Shown: positions 16,431 through 27,158, counted from the stretch's first letter. The stretch: 52,133 nucleotides of DNA from Acidimicrobiaceae bacterium (GCA_947467375.1 CANIHL010000004.1:1-52133); one strand, 5' to 3'. Program-made: numbers and translations. The notes: generated from the letters alone by a model not told the origin.

Positions 16431-18701
16431 TTATTTCTTGGCCTTAGTTACTTTTTGGCGCACAACGTTTAGCGCGCTTCCAGCCTTGAACCATTGCACT
16501 TGTTCTTTGCTGAACGTATGCAGAGCGGTGAATGGAATCTCTTCGTTGTTTCGCTGCTTCACGATGTAGCACTGCACCGGTTCGTCTGGAACTGGAGGCA
16601 TTCCGCGAACTGTAATGGTGTCAGTCGGCTCAATCATGTCGTAAACAGACGGATCTTCGAACGTAAGCGGAACGATTCCTTGCTTCTTCAAGTTCGTCTC
16701 GTGAATACGAGCAAATGATCGCGCAAATATGACTTGGCAGCCGCGGTAACGAGGTTCCATTGCTGCGTGTTCGCGGCTGGACCCTTCGCCGTAGTTTTGG
16801 TCGCCAATTGCACACCACTGAAATTTGTTCTTGCCCCACAGGAACGCAATTTCTGGATAGGCACGAGTGGATCCGTCGACCAAGTCAAGGCCTTTGCCTA
16901 CTTCGTCGGTGTATGCATTCACTGCGCCTTCGAACAAGTTCATTGAAATGTTTTCGAGATGTCCGCGGTACTTCAACCATTTTCCTGCTGCCGAAATATG
17001 GTCGGTGGTGCACTTGCCCTTCGCCTTCATTAACACTGGCATGCAAATGAAGTCGTTGCCATTCCACTTTTCGAAAGGATCAAGGAGTTGCAACCGATCA
17101 CTCAGCGGGTCAACGATGACTTCAATGTGTGAGCCGTCTGCGGGCGGGGCAATAAAGGTGTCGTTGCCTGCGTCGTATCCATTGTCTGGCAGGACCTCTC
17201 CAAATGGCGCATTCAATTTCACCTGTGTTCCATCTGGCGCTTCAATGGTGTCAGTCGTTGGGTCAAAGTCCAATCGGCCTGCGAGTGCAAGTGCAATCAC
17301 AGTGTCAGGGCTAGTGACGAAACTCAGCGTGTTGGCTGAACCGTCGTTGCGCTTAGGGAAGTTGCGGTTAAACGAGTTCACGATGGTGTTCGGTTTGTCC
17401 GTTACATCGGTTGAACGTTCCCATTGACCAATGCACGGTCCGCACGCATTGGCAAGAACAGTTGCGCCGATGGCTTCCAAATCGGCAAGCAGTCCATCGC
17501 GCTCGATAGTTGCACGAATCTGTTCAGACCCAGGCGTTATGAGCAGTTCGCACTTCGCCTTCAAGCCATGTGCTTTCGCCTGACGAGCAACTGAAGCAGC
17601 ACGTGTGATGTCTTCGTAGCTCGAGTTGGTGCAACTGCCAATAAGCGCTGCAGAAATCTCTGTTGGCCAACTGTTTTCGCTTGCAGCCTTGCCAATTGCG
17701 CTTCCAACTTTGTGAGCGAGGTCTGGAGTGTGCGGACCATTGATCAACGGCTTCAACTGCGACAGGTCAATTTCAATCACTTTGTTGTACTGCGCACCTT
17801 CGTCTGCACGTAAGTGTTCTGTCACTTTGTTGGCAGCCGCAGCGATTTCGCCGCGACCAGTTGCCTTCAAGTAGTCGGCCATGTGTTGGTCGTATCCGAA
17901 TACCGAACACGTTGCGCCAATTTCTGCACCCATGTTGCAGATGGTTGCTTTTCCAGTTGCAGAAATGCTGTCTGCGCCATCACCGATGTATTCAACGATT
18001 GCACCAGTTCCACCTTGCACGGTGAGTACTCGAGCAACTTCAAGAATGACGTCTTTCGGGCTTGACCAACCAGACAATGTTCCGGTGAGTTTCACACCAA
18101 TAACCTTTGGCCAGCGAACGTTGAAAGGGAAGCCCGTCATTACGTCAACGGCATCTGCTCCGCCTACACCGATGGCAACCATTCCCAGACCACCAGCATT
18201 TGGCGTGTGGCTGTCGGTACCGATCATCATTCCGCCAGGGAAGGCGTAGTGCTCAAGCACTACTTGGTGAATGATTCCGCTGCCTGGGCCCCAAAAACCA
18301 ATGCCGTATTTCGCCGAAACGCTTTGCAAAAAGTCGTACACCTCTTTGTTCGTGTCGATTGCAACACCCATGTCGATGCGTGCACCAGTTTTTGCCAAAA
18401 TGAGGTGATCGCAATGCACGGTGCTGGGAACTGAAGTGGTGGGTAGTCCAGCTGTCATGAATTGCAATAACGCCATCTGTGCAGTTGCGTCTTGCATAGC
18501 AACACGGTCAGGTGCGAAGTCTGCATAACTGCGACCGCGTTCCATTTCCTGTGTCTTCGGCTTCGACAAATGGTTGATCAAAATCTTTTCGGTGAGCGTG
18601 AGAGGGCGACCGAGTCGCTTGCGTCCAATTGCTACGTTTGCTGCGAGTTTGTCGTACACGTTGTTCACGAGTTCGATTGGTGTTCCTGCGCTGACAGCCA
18701 T
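16431..18701 (-). CDS. acn: Aconitate hydratase, mitochondrial type
   Basis: Isomerises citrate to isocitrate through a [4Fe-4S] cluster. The cluster cysteines are C357 (GSCTNSS), C420 and C423 (NACGPCIGQW), numbering almost identical to mitochondrial aconitase. Length, 756 residues, also matches the mitochondrial type rather than the roughly 900-residue AcnA usual in Actinobacteria. The C-terminal swivel domain contains NYGEGSSREHAAMEPRYRG. A Shine-Dalgarno GGAGG lies seven bases before the ATG. It is divergent from a GntR/HutC regulator, and the 73-bp gap holds a tandem TACAAGT operator. The product feeds the icd enzyme encoded at 5872. Confidence 0.97.
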   Translation of the reverse strand: MAVSAGTPIELVNNVYDKLAANVAIGRKRLGRPLTLTEKILINHLSKPKTQEMERGRSYADFAPDRVAMQDATAQMALLQFMTAGLPTTSVPSTVHCDHLILAKTGARIDMGVAIDTNKEVYDFLQSVSAKYGIGFWGPGSGIIHQVVLEHYAFPGGMMIGTDSHTPNAGGLGMVAIGVGGADAVDVMTGFPFNVRWPKVIGVKLTGTLSGWSSPKDVILEVARVLTVQGGTGAIVEYIGDGADSISATGKATICNMGAEIGATCSVFGYDQHMADYLKATGRGEIAAAANKVTEHLRADEGAQYNKVIEIDLSQLKPLINGPHTPDLAHKVGSAIGKAASENSWPTEISAALIGSCTNSSYEDITRAASVARQAKAHGLKAKCELLITPGSEQIRATIERDGLLADLEAIGATVLANACGPCIGQWERSTDVTDKPNTIVNSFNRNFPKRNDGSANTLSFVTSPDTVIALALAGRLDFDPTTDTIEAPDGTQVKLNAPFGEVLPDNGYDAGNDTFIAPPADGSHIEVIVDPLSDRLQLLDPFEKWNGNDFICMPVLMKAKGKCTTDHISAAGKWLKYRGHLENISMNLFEGAVNAYTDEVGKGLDLVDGSTRAYPEIAFLWGKNKFQWCAIGDQNYGEGSSREHAAMEPRYRGCQVIFARSFARIHETNLKKQGIVPLTFEDPSVYDMIEPTDTITVRGMPPVPDEPVQCYIVKQRNNEEIPFTALHTFSKEQVQWFKAGSALNVVRQKVTKAKK

Positions 18702-18754
18702 GGTGGTCCTCCATAGTGAAGATGAGTGATCGATGGGGTTGCTTTTCCCCTCTA

Positions 18755-18760
18755 AGTATA
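18755..18760 (-). promoter_or_regulatory. Candidate -10 box for acn
   Basis: Minus strand TATACT, 54 bases before the acn ATG, giving a leader of about 47 bases that contains the GGAGG ribosome site. The box is embedded in the operator-like repeats, so a bound regulator would block it. Confidence 0.45.
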
Positions 18761-18776
18761 CAAGTATAGTACAAGT
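18756..18776. promoter_or_regulatory. Operator between acn and gntR
   Basis: TACAAGT is repeated at 18759-18765 and 18770-18776, 11 bp apart. An inverted repeat, TATAC-AA-GTATA (18757-18768), overlaps the first copy. The site covers candidate -10 boxes of both divergent genes (minus TATACT 18755-18760, plus TATAGT 18765-18770) and touches the gntR start codon. The heptamer pair matches that upstream of icd in sequence and spacing. The natural candidate ligand is the adjacent HutC-type protein. Confidence 0.6.
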
Positions 18777-19506
18777 GAGAAGTATCCGATATCACGAAAT
18801 TGCCGCAGCACTTCGCGAGCGAGTGCAAGCCGGACAGTTTTTGGCTGGTCGCTTATTGCCGAGTGAGTCCGAACTCTCTGCAGAGTTTTCTGTCAGTCGA
18901 GTAACAGTTCGTCGCGCACTAGAAGTATTGCGCGACGAAGGTTTAGTAAACGCACGGCAAGGCTTCGGTTGGTTTGTTGCATCCGACCCCATCAGTCAAA
19001 GTCTTGGCCGGTTGGGAACGATTGAAGAACAAATGTTGGCAAGCGGATTGCAACCCGCTCGACGCATTGTGGATTTTGCTTTCGAAAAAGCATCACGCAA
19101 AGTCGCAAAAGTTCTCGAGTGCGAACAGGTTCTGCGAGTCAAGCGAGTCAACATGGCAGACGATCATCCATTCGCTGTCGTCACCGTGTGGTGCCCATTT
19201 GAACTTGGTAAACATTTGTCGCGACACGATGTGGAGCATTCTTCGTTCTACAACTTGCTAAATATCGAACTTGGTGGTGCAACGCAAACCATTGGAGCAG
19301 ACGCTGCAACGGCAGTAGAAGCACAATTACTTGAGATCCCCATCGGTTCACCGGTACTTAGCTGCGATCGAACGACAAAAGACAAACTTGGCAATGCCGT
19401 GCTGGTGTCGCACCACGTCTTTCCTGCTCATCGCACCAACTTCGTGGTGGATTTACCGGCAGTTACTGCATCGATCGCACCAACTGGGCTGCGACTCGTC
19501 GACTAG
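18775..19506 (+). CDS. GntR-family (HutC subfamily) transcriptional regulator
   Basis: A regulator of 243 residues. The N-terminal winged helix (about 5-70) has the GntR pattern: RLLPSESELSAEFSVSRVTV, then LRDEGLVNARQGFGWFV. The remainder (about 80-240) resembles the UTRA ligand-binding domain of HutC proteins. The chosen start is GTG 18775, just after TATAGT (18765-18770); an ATG at 18733 would place the operator inside the gene. It is divergent from aconitase and adjacent to the tandem TACAAGT repeats, so self-regulation and control of acn, and perhaps icd, are likely. Corynebacteria and mycobacteria use a TetR protein (AcnR) in this position, so the family differs here. Confidence 0.85.
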   Translation: MRSIRYHEIAAALRERVQAGQFLAGRLLPSESELSAEFSVSRVTVRRALEVLRDEGLVNARQGFGWFVASDPISQSLGRLGTIEEQMLASGLQPARRIVDFAFEKASRKVAKVLECEQVLRVKRVNMADDHPFAVVTVWCPFELGKHLSRHDVEHSSFYNLLNIELGGATQTIGADAATAVEAQLLEIPIGSPVLSCDRTTKDKLGNAVLVSHHVFPAHRTNFVVDLPAVTASIAPTGLRLVD

Positions 19507-19513
19507 CTGCTAA

Positions 19514-20158
19514 CTACCACTTGCCCCAGTGCAGCACTTTTTCGAGCGGCTGACGTTTTGCAGGCTGAAACTCTGTGCCCTTGGTGTATGCAATAGGGAA
19601 CATTCCACCTTGCGTAACTTTTTCGTATGGAATGCCGAGTAGTTCAGCAGCCTTCTTCTCTCCGTCCATCATCAAGTGAATAGTGGTCCAAGCTGAACCA
19701 ATTCCACGACCACGAAGCGCAAGCATGAAACTCCACACCGCTGGAAGCAGCGATCCCCAGCCGCCTGCACCAGTTGCTACGTCAACATTTTCTAGTCGAC
19801 CCCAAATGCAGGGGATCATGAGCATTGGTGCCTTTTCAAAATTTTCTGCAAGATATGTAGACGAGTCGCGGACGTTTGCCATTTGCCCATCTCGGTAGTC
19901 ACCTCGTAGTTTCGGTGCTGGAACATTTGTGTAAATTGCCCAGTTGGCACGGTAAATATCTGCGAGTGCCTTTTTTGTGGCTTCGTCTTCTACAACGATG
20001 AAGTGCCATCCCTGTTGGTTGCCACCGGTTGGGGCCTGAAGTGCAATGTCTAGGCATTCCTCAACGACTGAACGCTCGACTGGTCGGTCAAAGTCCAGGC
20101 GCTTACGCACGCTGCGGGTCGTCTTTAGTACTTCATCGGCTGACAGGTTGAGTTGCAT
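19514..20158 (-). CDS. Nitroreductase family FMN-dependent oxidoreductase
   Basis: A 214-residue protein of the NADH oxidase/nitroreductase superfamily, which binds FMN as a homodimer and reduces nitro groups, enones or related substrates. Characteristic parts are RSVRKRLDFDRPV near residue 15, IALQAPTGGNQQGWHFIVV (about 37-55) and a C-terminal GIPYEKVTQGGMFPIAY. ATG 20158 is the start; longer in-frame extensions run antisense through the neighbouring crotonase gene. It is divergent from that gene with a 55-bp gap. The substrate is unknown. Confidence 0.87.
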   Translation of the reverse strand: MQLNLSADEVLKTTRSVRKRLDFDRPVERSVVEECLDIALQAPTGGNQQGWHFIVVEDEATKKALADIYRANWAIYTNVPAPKLRGDYRDGQMANVRDSSTYLAENFEKAPMLMIPCIWGRLENVDVATGAGGWGSLLPAVWSFMLALRGRGIGSAWTTIHLMMDGEKKAAELLGIPYEKVTQGGMFPIAYTKGTEFQPAKRQPLEKVLHWGKW

Positions 20159-20213
20159 AGATTCAAGTGTGCCATGCCACGATAAAGATGTACCGCTTGA
20201 AGGGAGAATTGTT

Positions 20214-21044
20214 GTGATTCCAGGAGTTGTAGACAATCGCGTAACCATTGACATCGTTGATGGCATTGCAGACGTGCGCATGAATCGTGCCGACAAACGA
20301 AACGCGCTTGACAACGCAATGTTCACTTCGCTCGCTGCTGCAGGTGAATTTTTGAAAACGAATTCCGAAATTCGGGCAGTGGTGCTCTCTGGGGATGGCG
20401 CGTCATTCTGTGCTGGTCTGGACTTTGGTTCCTTCCAAGTAATGGCGCAAGGTCCTAAATCGGATGGAAACGTAAATGCCGGCGCAATGTCAGAAGGACG
20501 CATTACACATCTTGCACAGCAAGTGTGTTGGGTATGGCAAGAAGTTCCCGTTCCGGTTATCGCTGCCGTGCATGGTCATGCACTTGGTGGAGGAATGCAG
20601 ATTGCGCTCGGTGCAGACATTCGCTACATCCATCCCGATACGCAATTGTCGGTACGTGAAGTGCACTGGGGTCTCATTCCCGACATGACTGGCACGTTGA
20701 TGTTGTCGCGCCTCGTACGTCCAGACATTGCTAAAGAACTGGTGTTCACCGCCAAAATCATCTCGGGCAAAGAGGGATATGAAATTGGTCTCGCAACGCA
20801 TCTGTCAGACGACCCACACGCTGATGCCATGGTGCTCGCACGTGAAATCGCTGGTCGCAGCCCCGATGCTGTTCGTGGGGCAAAGAAACTCCTGAATTTG
20901 CAGGCAAATGATGGGGCAGCCCAGCAGTTTGCGAATGAACGTGAAGTGATTGGCAGGCTCATTGGCCATGCCAACCAAGCAGAAGCGGTGATGTCCCATT
21001 TCGAGAAGCGCCCGCCGAATTTTCAATCGGCATCATTGTTTTAA
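20214..21044 (+). CDS. Enoyl-CoA hydratase/isomerase family protein
   Basis: A crotonase-fold protein of 276 residues. The first oxyanion-hole segment is SGDGASFCAGLDFGSF and the second HALGGGMQIALGADIRY. In the active-site helix the sequence is REVHWGLIPDMTGT: Asp appears where classical hydratases have the second catalytic Glu, resembling an actinobacterial/proteobacterial crotonase subgroup of undefined substrate. The start is GTG 20214, preceded by AGGGAG (20201-20206) at seven bases. Longer frames overlap the nitroreductase. It is likely involved in fatty acid or other acyl-CoA breakdown. Confidence 0.87.
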   Translation: MIPGVVDNRVTIDIVDGIADVRMNRADKRNALDNAMFTSLAAAGEFLKTNSEIRAVVLSGDGASFCAGLDFGSFQVMAQGPKSDGNVNAGAMSEGRITHLAQQVCWVWQEVPVPVIAAVHGHALGGGMQIALGADIRYIHPDTQLSVREVHWGLIPDMTGTLMLSRLVRPDIAKELVFTAKIISGKEGYEIGLATHLSDDPHADAMVLAREIAGRSPDAVRGAKKLLNLQANDGAAQQFANEREVIGRLIGHANQAEAVMSHFEKRPPNFQSASLF

Positions 21045-21055
21045 GGATTTCTCGC

Positions 21056-21119
21056 TAGAGTTTCTCTACGGGCCAATGTCGTCCCGGTAAGCCCTTTGCT
21101 TACACCCGAATTCGTTCGG
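21056..21119 (+). promoter_or_regulatory. Three consecutive hairpins in the gltB leader region
   Basis: In the 93 bases before gltB, three stem-loops follow each other: TAGAG-TTT-CTCTA (21056-21068), GTAAGC-CCTTT-GCTTAC (21087-21103) and CCGAA-TTCG-TTCGG (21106-21119). Then come AGAGGA and the ATG. None has a T-tract, so they are not ordinary terminators. I do not recognise a known riboswitch. Confidence 0.4.
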
Positions 21120-21137
21120 TGAATATAGAGGACGACA

Positions 21138-24100
21138 ATGCATAACTCCATGCCGCCTGCAAGCGGTTTATATGACCCACGCTTTGAACACGACGCCTGT
21201 GGCGTGTCGTTCGTCGTTGACGTGCAAGGTCGCAAATCGCACAACATTGTGGCGATGGGAATCGGCGCGTTGTGTCGCATGGAGCATCGAGGCGCAACGG
21301 GCGCAGAAGTTGAAACTGGCGATGGTGCTGGTGTGCTCATCCAAATCCCGCACAAATTTCTTTCGGACGTTGCAAGTTTTCCATTGCCAGCCGAAGGACA
21401 TTACGGAGTCGGAATGGCGTTCTTGCCTGCGGATGCCGGCAACAGGGCGCTTGCCGTTGCGGCAATCGAAAAGATCATTCAAGATGAAGCACTAGAAGTG
21501 CTCGGTTGGCGTGAAGTGCCTGTCAACCCTGCTTGCTTGGGCGAAAGCGCACGTCGGGTGATGCCGTATTTCTCGCTGATGTTTGTTCGCGCAACGAATG
21601 GCGCATCGGGCATTGATCTTGATCGATTGCTATTCATTGCGCGAAAGCGCATTGAGCACGAACTTGCAGAGCAACAGCAGACGTACTTCCCTTCACTATC
21701 CGCACGCACACTGATTTACAAGGGCATGTTGACAACACCAGAGCTTGCACAGTTTTTCCCAGACCTACTTGACGAGCGCATGGAGTCATCGATGGCGCTC
21801 GTGCATAGCCGCTTCAGTACAAACACGTTTCCTTCGTGGCCACTTGCGCACCCGTATCGCTACATCGCACACAACGGCGAAATTAATACAGTGCAGGGAA
21901 ACCGCAATTGGATGCGCACACGCGAGTCCATGTTGTCGAGCGATCTCCTTCCCGGATTAGAACGAGCATTCCCAATTTGTGCAATGGGCGGTTCGGACTC
22001 TGCGTCCTTTGATGAGGTGTTGGAACTGTTGCACTTGGGTGGACGTTCGTTGCCACATGCAGTGTTGATGATGATTCCTGAAGCTTGGGAAAACCACGCA
22101 ACGATGGATGAACAAAAGCGTGCGTTTTATCGCTACCACGCATCGTTGATGGAACCGTGGGACGGCCCTGCATGTATTGCATTTACTGATGGAACGTTGA
22201 TTGGTGCTGTGCTCGACAGAAACGGCCTTCGCCCAAGTCGCTATTGGGTAACCGATGACGATGTGGTGATCATGGCGAGCGAAGTAGGCGTAGTCGATAT
22301 TGATCAAGCAAAAATCGTGAAAAAAGGCAGACTGCAGCCTGGTCGCATGTTGCTCATTGACACTGCACAGCAGCGCATTGTGGACGACGAAGAAATCAAG
22401 AGCGAGCTCGCAGCAGCGGCGCCCTACGCACAATGGCTCGAAGCAGGCCTGGTGGAACTTGCCGACTTGCCAGATCGCGAACATGTGGTATTTAGTCGCG
22501 ACAGTGTGCTTCGACGTCAGCAAGTATTCGGGTACACGCACGAAGAGCTGAAGATCATTCTTGCGCCAATGGCTAAGAGCGGTCTGGAGGCAATTGGTTC
22601 AATGGGAACTGATACGCCGCTTGCCGTGTTGTCAACGCGACCACGGTTGCTGTTCGACTATTTCCAGCAACTGTTTGCGCAAGTGACCAACCCGCCGCTT
22701 GATGCAATCCGCGAGGAAGTGGTGACTTCAGTGGGCACCGCAGTAGGACCCGAGGGCAACCTGCTCGATGCAACCGCCGAGCATTGTCGACAGTTGGTGT
22801 TGCCGTTTCCAGTGATTAACAACGACCACTTGGCAAAGATCATTCACATCAATGACGATGAGCAGTATTCACACCTGCGCAGCATGGTGGTGAGCGGCCT
22901 CTACCGAGTTGCCGAAGGCGAGTCCGGTTTGCGTTCTGCGCTTACACAAATTTGTAGCGAGATCAGTTCGGCAATTGATGCTGGTGTGCGGCTTGTTGTG
23001 CTGTCCGATCGCAACAGCGATGAAGTGTTCGCGCCAATTCCTTCGCTACTCATGACGAGTGCTGTGCATCACCATCTCATTCGCACGAAGCAGAGAACCA
23101 AAGTAGGTCTCATCGTTGAAAGTGGTGATGCACGAGAAGTGCATCACATGGCTCTGCTCGTTGGTTTTGGTGCTGGTGCAATTAATCCATATCTCGCATT
23201 CGAATCAATTGAAGATTTGATTGCTGCAGATGATGGTGCAGGAATGCATGGTCTTGGAGGCATGGAACCGAAGAAGGCGGTCAACAACTACATCAAGGCA
23301 GCGGGCAAGGGTGTGCTGAAGGTGATGTCAAAGATGGGCGTATCGACCGTTGCTTCGTACACGGGAGCGCAAATTTTTGAAGCGATCGGTCTCAGTCATT
23401 CGTTCATTGATGAATTCTTTACGGGAACAATTTCGCGAATAGATGGCATCGGACTAGAGCAGGTAAGTGCTGAAGTCGCCGCACGTCATGCCATTGCTCA
23501 TCCGCGTAGGCCGGACTTACGCATTCATCGCAAACTTGAACTGGGTGGCGAATATCAGTGGCGCCGTGAGGGTGAACACCACTTGTTTAATCCTGAAACC
23601 GTGTATCGCCTGCAGCATGCAACTCGTGCCGGTCGCTACGACCTGTTCAAGCAATACACGGCTGCAGTGGATGATCAATCCAAAGTGCTCACCACATTGC
23701 GCGGAATGTTTCAGTTTGCAAGCGATCGAGAACCGATTGCAATAGATGAAGTTGAATCAGTTGCCAGCATCGTTCAGCGCTTTTCAACAGGAGCAATGAG
23801 TTACGGGTCAATTTCTGCAGAGGTGCACGAGACACTCGCAATTGCTATGAATCGCATCGGCGCAAAAAGCAATACCGGTGAAGGCGGGGAAGACCCCGAG
23901 CGTTACGAAGTAATGGACAACGGCGATTCAAAACGTTCGGCAATTAAGCAGGTTGCGTCCGGTCGCTTTGGCGTGACGAGTGAGTATCTCGTTAATGCTG
24001 ATGACATTCAAATCAAGATGGCCCAAGGTGCCAAGCCGGGCGAGGGTGGTCAGCTACCTGGTCACAAGGTGTACCCATGGATTGCAAAAACGCGTTACAG

Positions 24101-25706
24101 CACTCCAGGTGTTGGGCTAATTTCGCCGCCTCCGCACCATGACATTTATTCAATTGAAGATTTGAAGCAGCTGATTCACGACTTGAAGAATTCGAACCCT
24201 GCCGCACGAGTGCATGTGAAGTTGGTGTCAGAAGTTGGTATTGGAACAGTGGCTGCGGGCGTGAGTAAAGCAAAAGCAGACGTTGTTTTGATTTCAGGAC
24301 ACGATGGTGGGACTGGCGCGTCGCCGTTGACATCGCTGAAACATGCTGGCGTGCCATGGGAGCTCGGTCTTGCAGAAGCACAACAAACGTTGTTGCTCAA
24401 TGGATTGCGTGATCGCATTGTCGTACAAGCTGACGGCCAAATGAAAACTGGACGCGACGTCATCATTGCCGCACTCTTAGGTGCTGAAGAATTTGGTTTT
24501 GCAACGGCACCGCTTGTGGTGAGCGGTTGCATCATGATGCGTGTCTGCCACTTGGATACATGCCCTGTTGGTATCGCAACGCAGAACCCAGAATTGCGCA
24601 AGCGGTTTAGCGGCAAACCTGAGTTCGTTGTGAACTTTTTTGAATACATTGCGCAAGAGGTGCGCGAATATCTCGCACAACTTGGGTTCCGCACGCTGCA
24701 AGAAGCAGTGGGTCGTGTTGAAGCGCTAGATGTGAAACATGCGGTGAATCATTGGAAGGCCCAAGGGCTTGACATTGAGCCAATACTTGTGACTCCACAA
24801 AACCCATACAACCAAACTCGACATCATTCCGTGTCACAGGATCACGGATTGAAAGATGCACTGGACACAGCACTGATTGCACAATGCGCGAATGCCATCG
24901 AAACGGGTACCGCAATTTCTCTTGAATCCCCGATCTCAAATGTGAACCGAACGGTTGGAACCATGTTGGGAAGCGTGCTGACGAAGAAGTGGGGAGGTGC
25001 AGGGCTTCCAGACAACACCATCTCGTTGCGCTTTGAGGGTTCCGCTGGTCAAAGCTTCGGTGCGTTCATCCCGCGAGGTATCACCATGCAACTTCTTGGC
25101 GATAGCAACGATCACGTTGGCAAAGGTTTGTCTGGTGGTCGCATCAGTATTCGTCCAAGTGAACGTGCACCGTTTGCTCCTGAAGACAATGTGATTGCTG
25201 GAAACGTAGTGGGTTACGGGGCAACTTCTGGACAAATTTTCATTAACGGAATTGTCGGCGAGCGATTTGCTGTTCGCAACTCTGGGGCAACTCTTGTGGT
25301 TGAAGGCGTTGGCGATCATGCATGCGAATACATGACTGGTGGTCGAGCGGTAGTGCTTGGCACAACCGGCCGAAACTTTGCTGCTGGTATGTCAGGTGGA
25401 ATTGCATTTGTGTACGACATAGATGGTCAATTTGCTTCCCGTGTAAACCCAGAGATGGTTGACGTTTTGCCGCTTGATGCAGAAGATACACAGTGGCTGC
25501 AAGGCACTCTGCGCGAGCACATTGCAATGACCAATTCTCCGCGTGCGAAGCAGATTGTTGCGCAGTGGGATGAGCACGCAGACAAGTTCGCCAAAGTGTT
25601 GCCGCGAGACTATGCGCGTGTCATGGCGGTGTTGGCGAAAGCATCTGCGGATGGTCTTTCGGAAGAGGAAACGTCACAACGAGTAATGGAGTCAGTCCAT
25701 GGGTGA
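21138..25706 (+). CDS. gltB: Glutamate synthase (NADPH) large subunit
   Basis: The large subunit of GOGAT, which turns glutamine plus 2-oxoglutarate into two glutamates. It has 1522 residues, the normal length. The class II glutaminase domain has its catalytic Cys at residue 21 (HDACGVSF), so a 20-residue propeptide is presumably removed. The central FMN-binding synthase domain contains [13 protein letters not shown] and a [3Fe-4S] motif C-x5-C-x4-C ([15 protein letters not shown]), and the C-terminal GXGXG beta-helix domain ends the protein. AGAGGA precedes the ATG. It overlaps gltD by eight bases. It consumes 2-oxoglutarate made by icd. Confidence 0.97.
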   Translation: MHNSMPPASGLYDPRFEHDACGVSFVVDVQGRKSHNIVAMGIGALCRMEHRGATGAEVETGDGAGVLIQIPHKFLSDVASFPLPAEGHYGVGMAFLPADAGNRALAVAAIEKIIQDEALEVLGWREVPVNPACLGESARRVMPYFSLMFVRATNGASGIDLDRLLFIARKRIEHELAEQQQTYFPSLSARTLIYKGMLTTPELAQFFPDLLDERMESSMALVHSRFSTNTFPSWPLAHPYRYIAHNGEINTVQGNRNWMRTRESMLSSDLLPGLERAFPICAMGGSDSASFDEVLELLHLGGRSLPHAVLMMIPEAWENHATMDEQKRAFYRYHASLMEPWDGPACIAFTDGTLIGAVLDRNGLRPSRYWVTDDDVVIMASEVGVVDIDQAKIVKKGRLQPGRMLLIDTAQQRIVDDEEIKSELAAAAPYAQWLEAGLVELADLPDREHVVFSRDSVLRRQQVFGYTHEELKIILAPMAKSGLEAIGSMGTDTPLAVLSTRPRLLFDYFQQLFAQVTNPPLDAIREEVVTSVGTAVGPEGNLLDATAEHCRQLVLPFPVINNDHLAKIIHINDDEQYSHLRSMVVSGLYRVAEGESGLRSALTQICSEISSAIDAGVRLVVLSDRNSDEVFAPIPSLLMTSAVHHHLIRTKQRTKVGLIVESGDAREVHHMALLVGFGAGAINPYLAFESIEDLIAADDGAGMHGLGGMEPKKAVNNYIKAAGKGVLKVMSKMGVSTVASYTGAQIFEAIGLSHSFIDEFFTGTISRIDGIGLEQVSAEVAARHAIAHPRRPDLRIHRKLELGGEYQWRREGEHHLFNPETVYRLQHATRAGRYDLFKQYTAAVDDQSKVLTTLRGMFQFASDREPIAIDEVESVASIVQRFSTGAMSYGSISAEVHETLAIAMNRIGAKSNTGEGGEDPERYEVMDNGDSKRSAIKQVASGRFGVTSEYLVNADDIQIKMAQGAKPGEGGQLPGHKVYPWIAKTRYSTPGVGLISPPPHHDIYSIEDLKQLIHDLKNSNPAARVHVKLVSEVGIGTVAAGVSKAKADVVLISGHDGGTGASPLTSLKHAGVPWELGLAEAQQTLLLNGLRDRIVVQADGQMKTGRDVIIAALLGAEEFGFATAPLVVSGCIMMRVCHLDTCPVGIATQNPELRKRFSGKPEFVVNFFEYIAQEVREYLAQLGFRTLQEAVGRVEALDVKHAVNHWKAQGLDIEPILVTPQNPYNQTRHHSVSQDHGLKDALDTALIAQCANAIETGTAISLESPISNVNRTVGTMLGSVLTKKWGGAGLPDNTISLRFEGSAGQSFGAFIPRGITMQLLGDSNDHVGKGLSGGRISIRPSERAPFAPEDNVIAGNVVGYGATSGQIFINGIVGERFAVRNSGATLVVEGVGDHACEYMTGGRAVVLGTTGRNFAAGMSGGIAFVYDIDGQFASRVNPEMVDVLPLDAEDTQWLQGTLREHIAMTNSPRAKQIVAQWDEHADKFAKVLPRDYARVMAVLAKASADGLSEEETSQRVMESVHG

Positions 25707-27150
25707 ACCAACCGGATTCTTGAATTGGGAGCGCAAGACGCCGAAGCGTCGCTCAATTCCCGTGCGCGTCACAGACTGGCGCGAAGTGTATGAACCATTT
25801 GCAAAAGATGAATTGAATCATCAAGCAGGTCGCTGCATGGATTGCGGAATTCCGTTTTGCAATAACGGATGTCCGCTTGGAAACCTCATTCCCGACTGGA
25901 ACGACTTGGTGTATCGCGGGCATTGGCGTGACGCGATTGAGCGTCTACATGCAACAAACAATTTTCCCGAATTCACTGGCCGCTTGTGTCCAGCACCATG
26001 TGAAAGCGCATGTGTATTGGGGATCAACCAAGACCCAGTGTCGATTAAGCAGGTAGAAGTTGAAATTATCGATCATGCGTGGAACGAAGGCTGGGTGCAG
26101 CCGTACATTGCCAGCACCAAAACCGGCAAGCGCATTGCAGTCGTTGGTTCTGGTCCTGCTGGTCTTGCAGCTGCCCAGCAACTGACGCGCGCAGGGCATG
26201 AAGTTGTTGTGTTGGAACGCGCAGACCGCATTGGCGGTTTACTTCGCTATGGAATTCCAGAATTCAAGATGGAAAAGAAGTATCTCGATCGACGCATAGA
26301 ACAAATGCGTGAAGAGGGAACTGAATTCCGCACGAATGCAGCAATTGGCGACAATGTCGACATTGATGTGCTCGTTGCTTCACATGATGCTGTGGTGCTG
26401 GCATGCGGGTCGACTATTGCTCGCGACTTGCCTGTTCCTGGGCGCGAACTAAATGGCATACATCAGGCAATGGAGTATTTGCCGCTTGCGAACAAAGTGC
26501 AACAAGGTGACATGCAAGCATCGCCAATTGATGCCAACGGTAAACATGTGGTCATCATCGGTGGCGGAGATACTGGTGCTGACTGTTTGGGCACTGCTAT
26601 TCGACAAGGCGCTGCAACAATTACGCAATTGGAAATCATGCCGACACCGCCAGATGTCCGTGCGAGCAATAACCCATGGCCACAGTGGAGTTTGATCTAT
26701 CGCACATCGTCAGCACATGAAGAAGGCGGAGAGCGAGTGTTCAGCGTTAACACGGAACGCTTTGTTGATGATGGAAATGGAAACGTGAAAGCACTCGTGC
26801 TCAATGAAGTGCAGATGGTGGAGGGAAAATTTGAGATCATTCCCGGCACCACTCGTGAAATTCCTGCCGACCTTGTGTTCCTTGCACTTGGGTTCGTTGG
26901 CCCAGATAAGGGGAATTGGATCGAGCGATTGGGTGTCAACATCGACGCTCGCGGCAACATTGCTCGCACCGATGATTACCGAACGAATGTTCCTGGAGTA
27001 TTTGTTGCCGGTGACATGGGCAGAGGTCAAAGCCTGATCGTCTGGGCAATAGCTGAGGGTCGCGCATGTGCATCAGCCGTAGATATGCAATTGATGGGTG
27101 AGACATCTCTCCCAGTACCAATTGCTTCGTCTGCCCGCCCAATGGTGTAG
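25699..27150 (+). CDS. gltD: Glutamate synthase (NADPH) small subunit
   Basis: The 483-residue flavoprotein subunit that takes electrons from NADPH and passes them through iron-sulfur clusters to GltB. The N-terminal cysteine-rich segment, [17 protein letters not shown] and then [12 protein letters not shown], would hold the [4Fe-4S] clusters. The FAD site is [19 protein letters not shown] and the NADPH site is [20 protein letters not shown]. The ATG lies inside the last codons of gltB, so translation is coupled and stoichiometric. Confidence 0.97.
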   Translation: MGEPTGFLNWERKTPKRRSIPVRVTDWREVYEPFAKDELNHQAGRCMDCGIPFCNNGCPLGNLIPDWNDLVYRGHWRDAIERLHATNNFPEFTGRLCPAPCESACVLGINQDPVSIKQVEVEIIDHAWNEGWVQPYIASTKTGKRIAVVGSGPAGLAAAQQLTRAGHEVVVLERADRIGGLLRYGIPEFKMEKKYLDRRIEQMREEGTEFRTNAAIGDNVDIDVLVASHDAVVLACGSTIARDLPVPGRELNGIHQAMEYLPLANKVQQGDMQASPIDANGKHVVIIGGGDTGADCLGTAIRQGAATITQLEIMPTPPDVRASNNPWPQWSLIYRTSSAHEEGGERVFSVNTERFVDDGNGNVKALVLNEVQMVEGKFEIIPGTTREIPADLVFLALGFVGPDKGNWIERLGVNIDARGNIARTDDYRTNVPGVFVAGDMGRGQSLIVWAIAEGRACASAVDMQLMGETSLPVPIASSARPMV

Positions 27151-27158
27151 TCATCAAT

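Noticed and set aside
20159-20503. N-terminal extension of the nitroreductase frame by 115 residues
   Set aside because: It runs antisense through the crotonase gene; the conserved nitroreductase N-terminus begins at the ATG at 20158.
21957-22541. A 194-residue open frame on the minus strand inside gltB
   Set aside because: It is fully antisense to the glutaminase part of GltB and its composition (many His, Cys and Arg) is typical of shadow frames.
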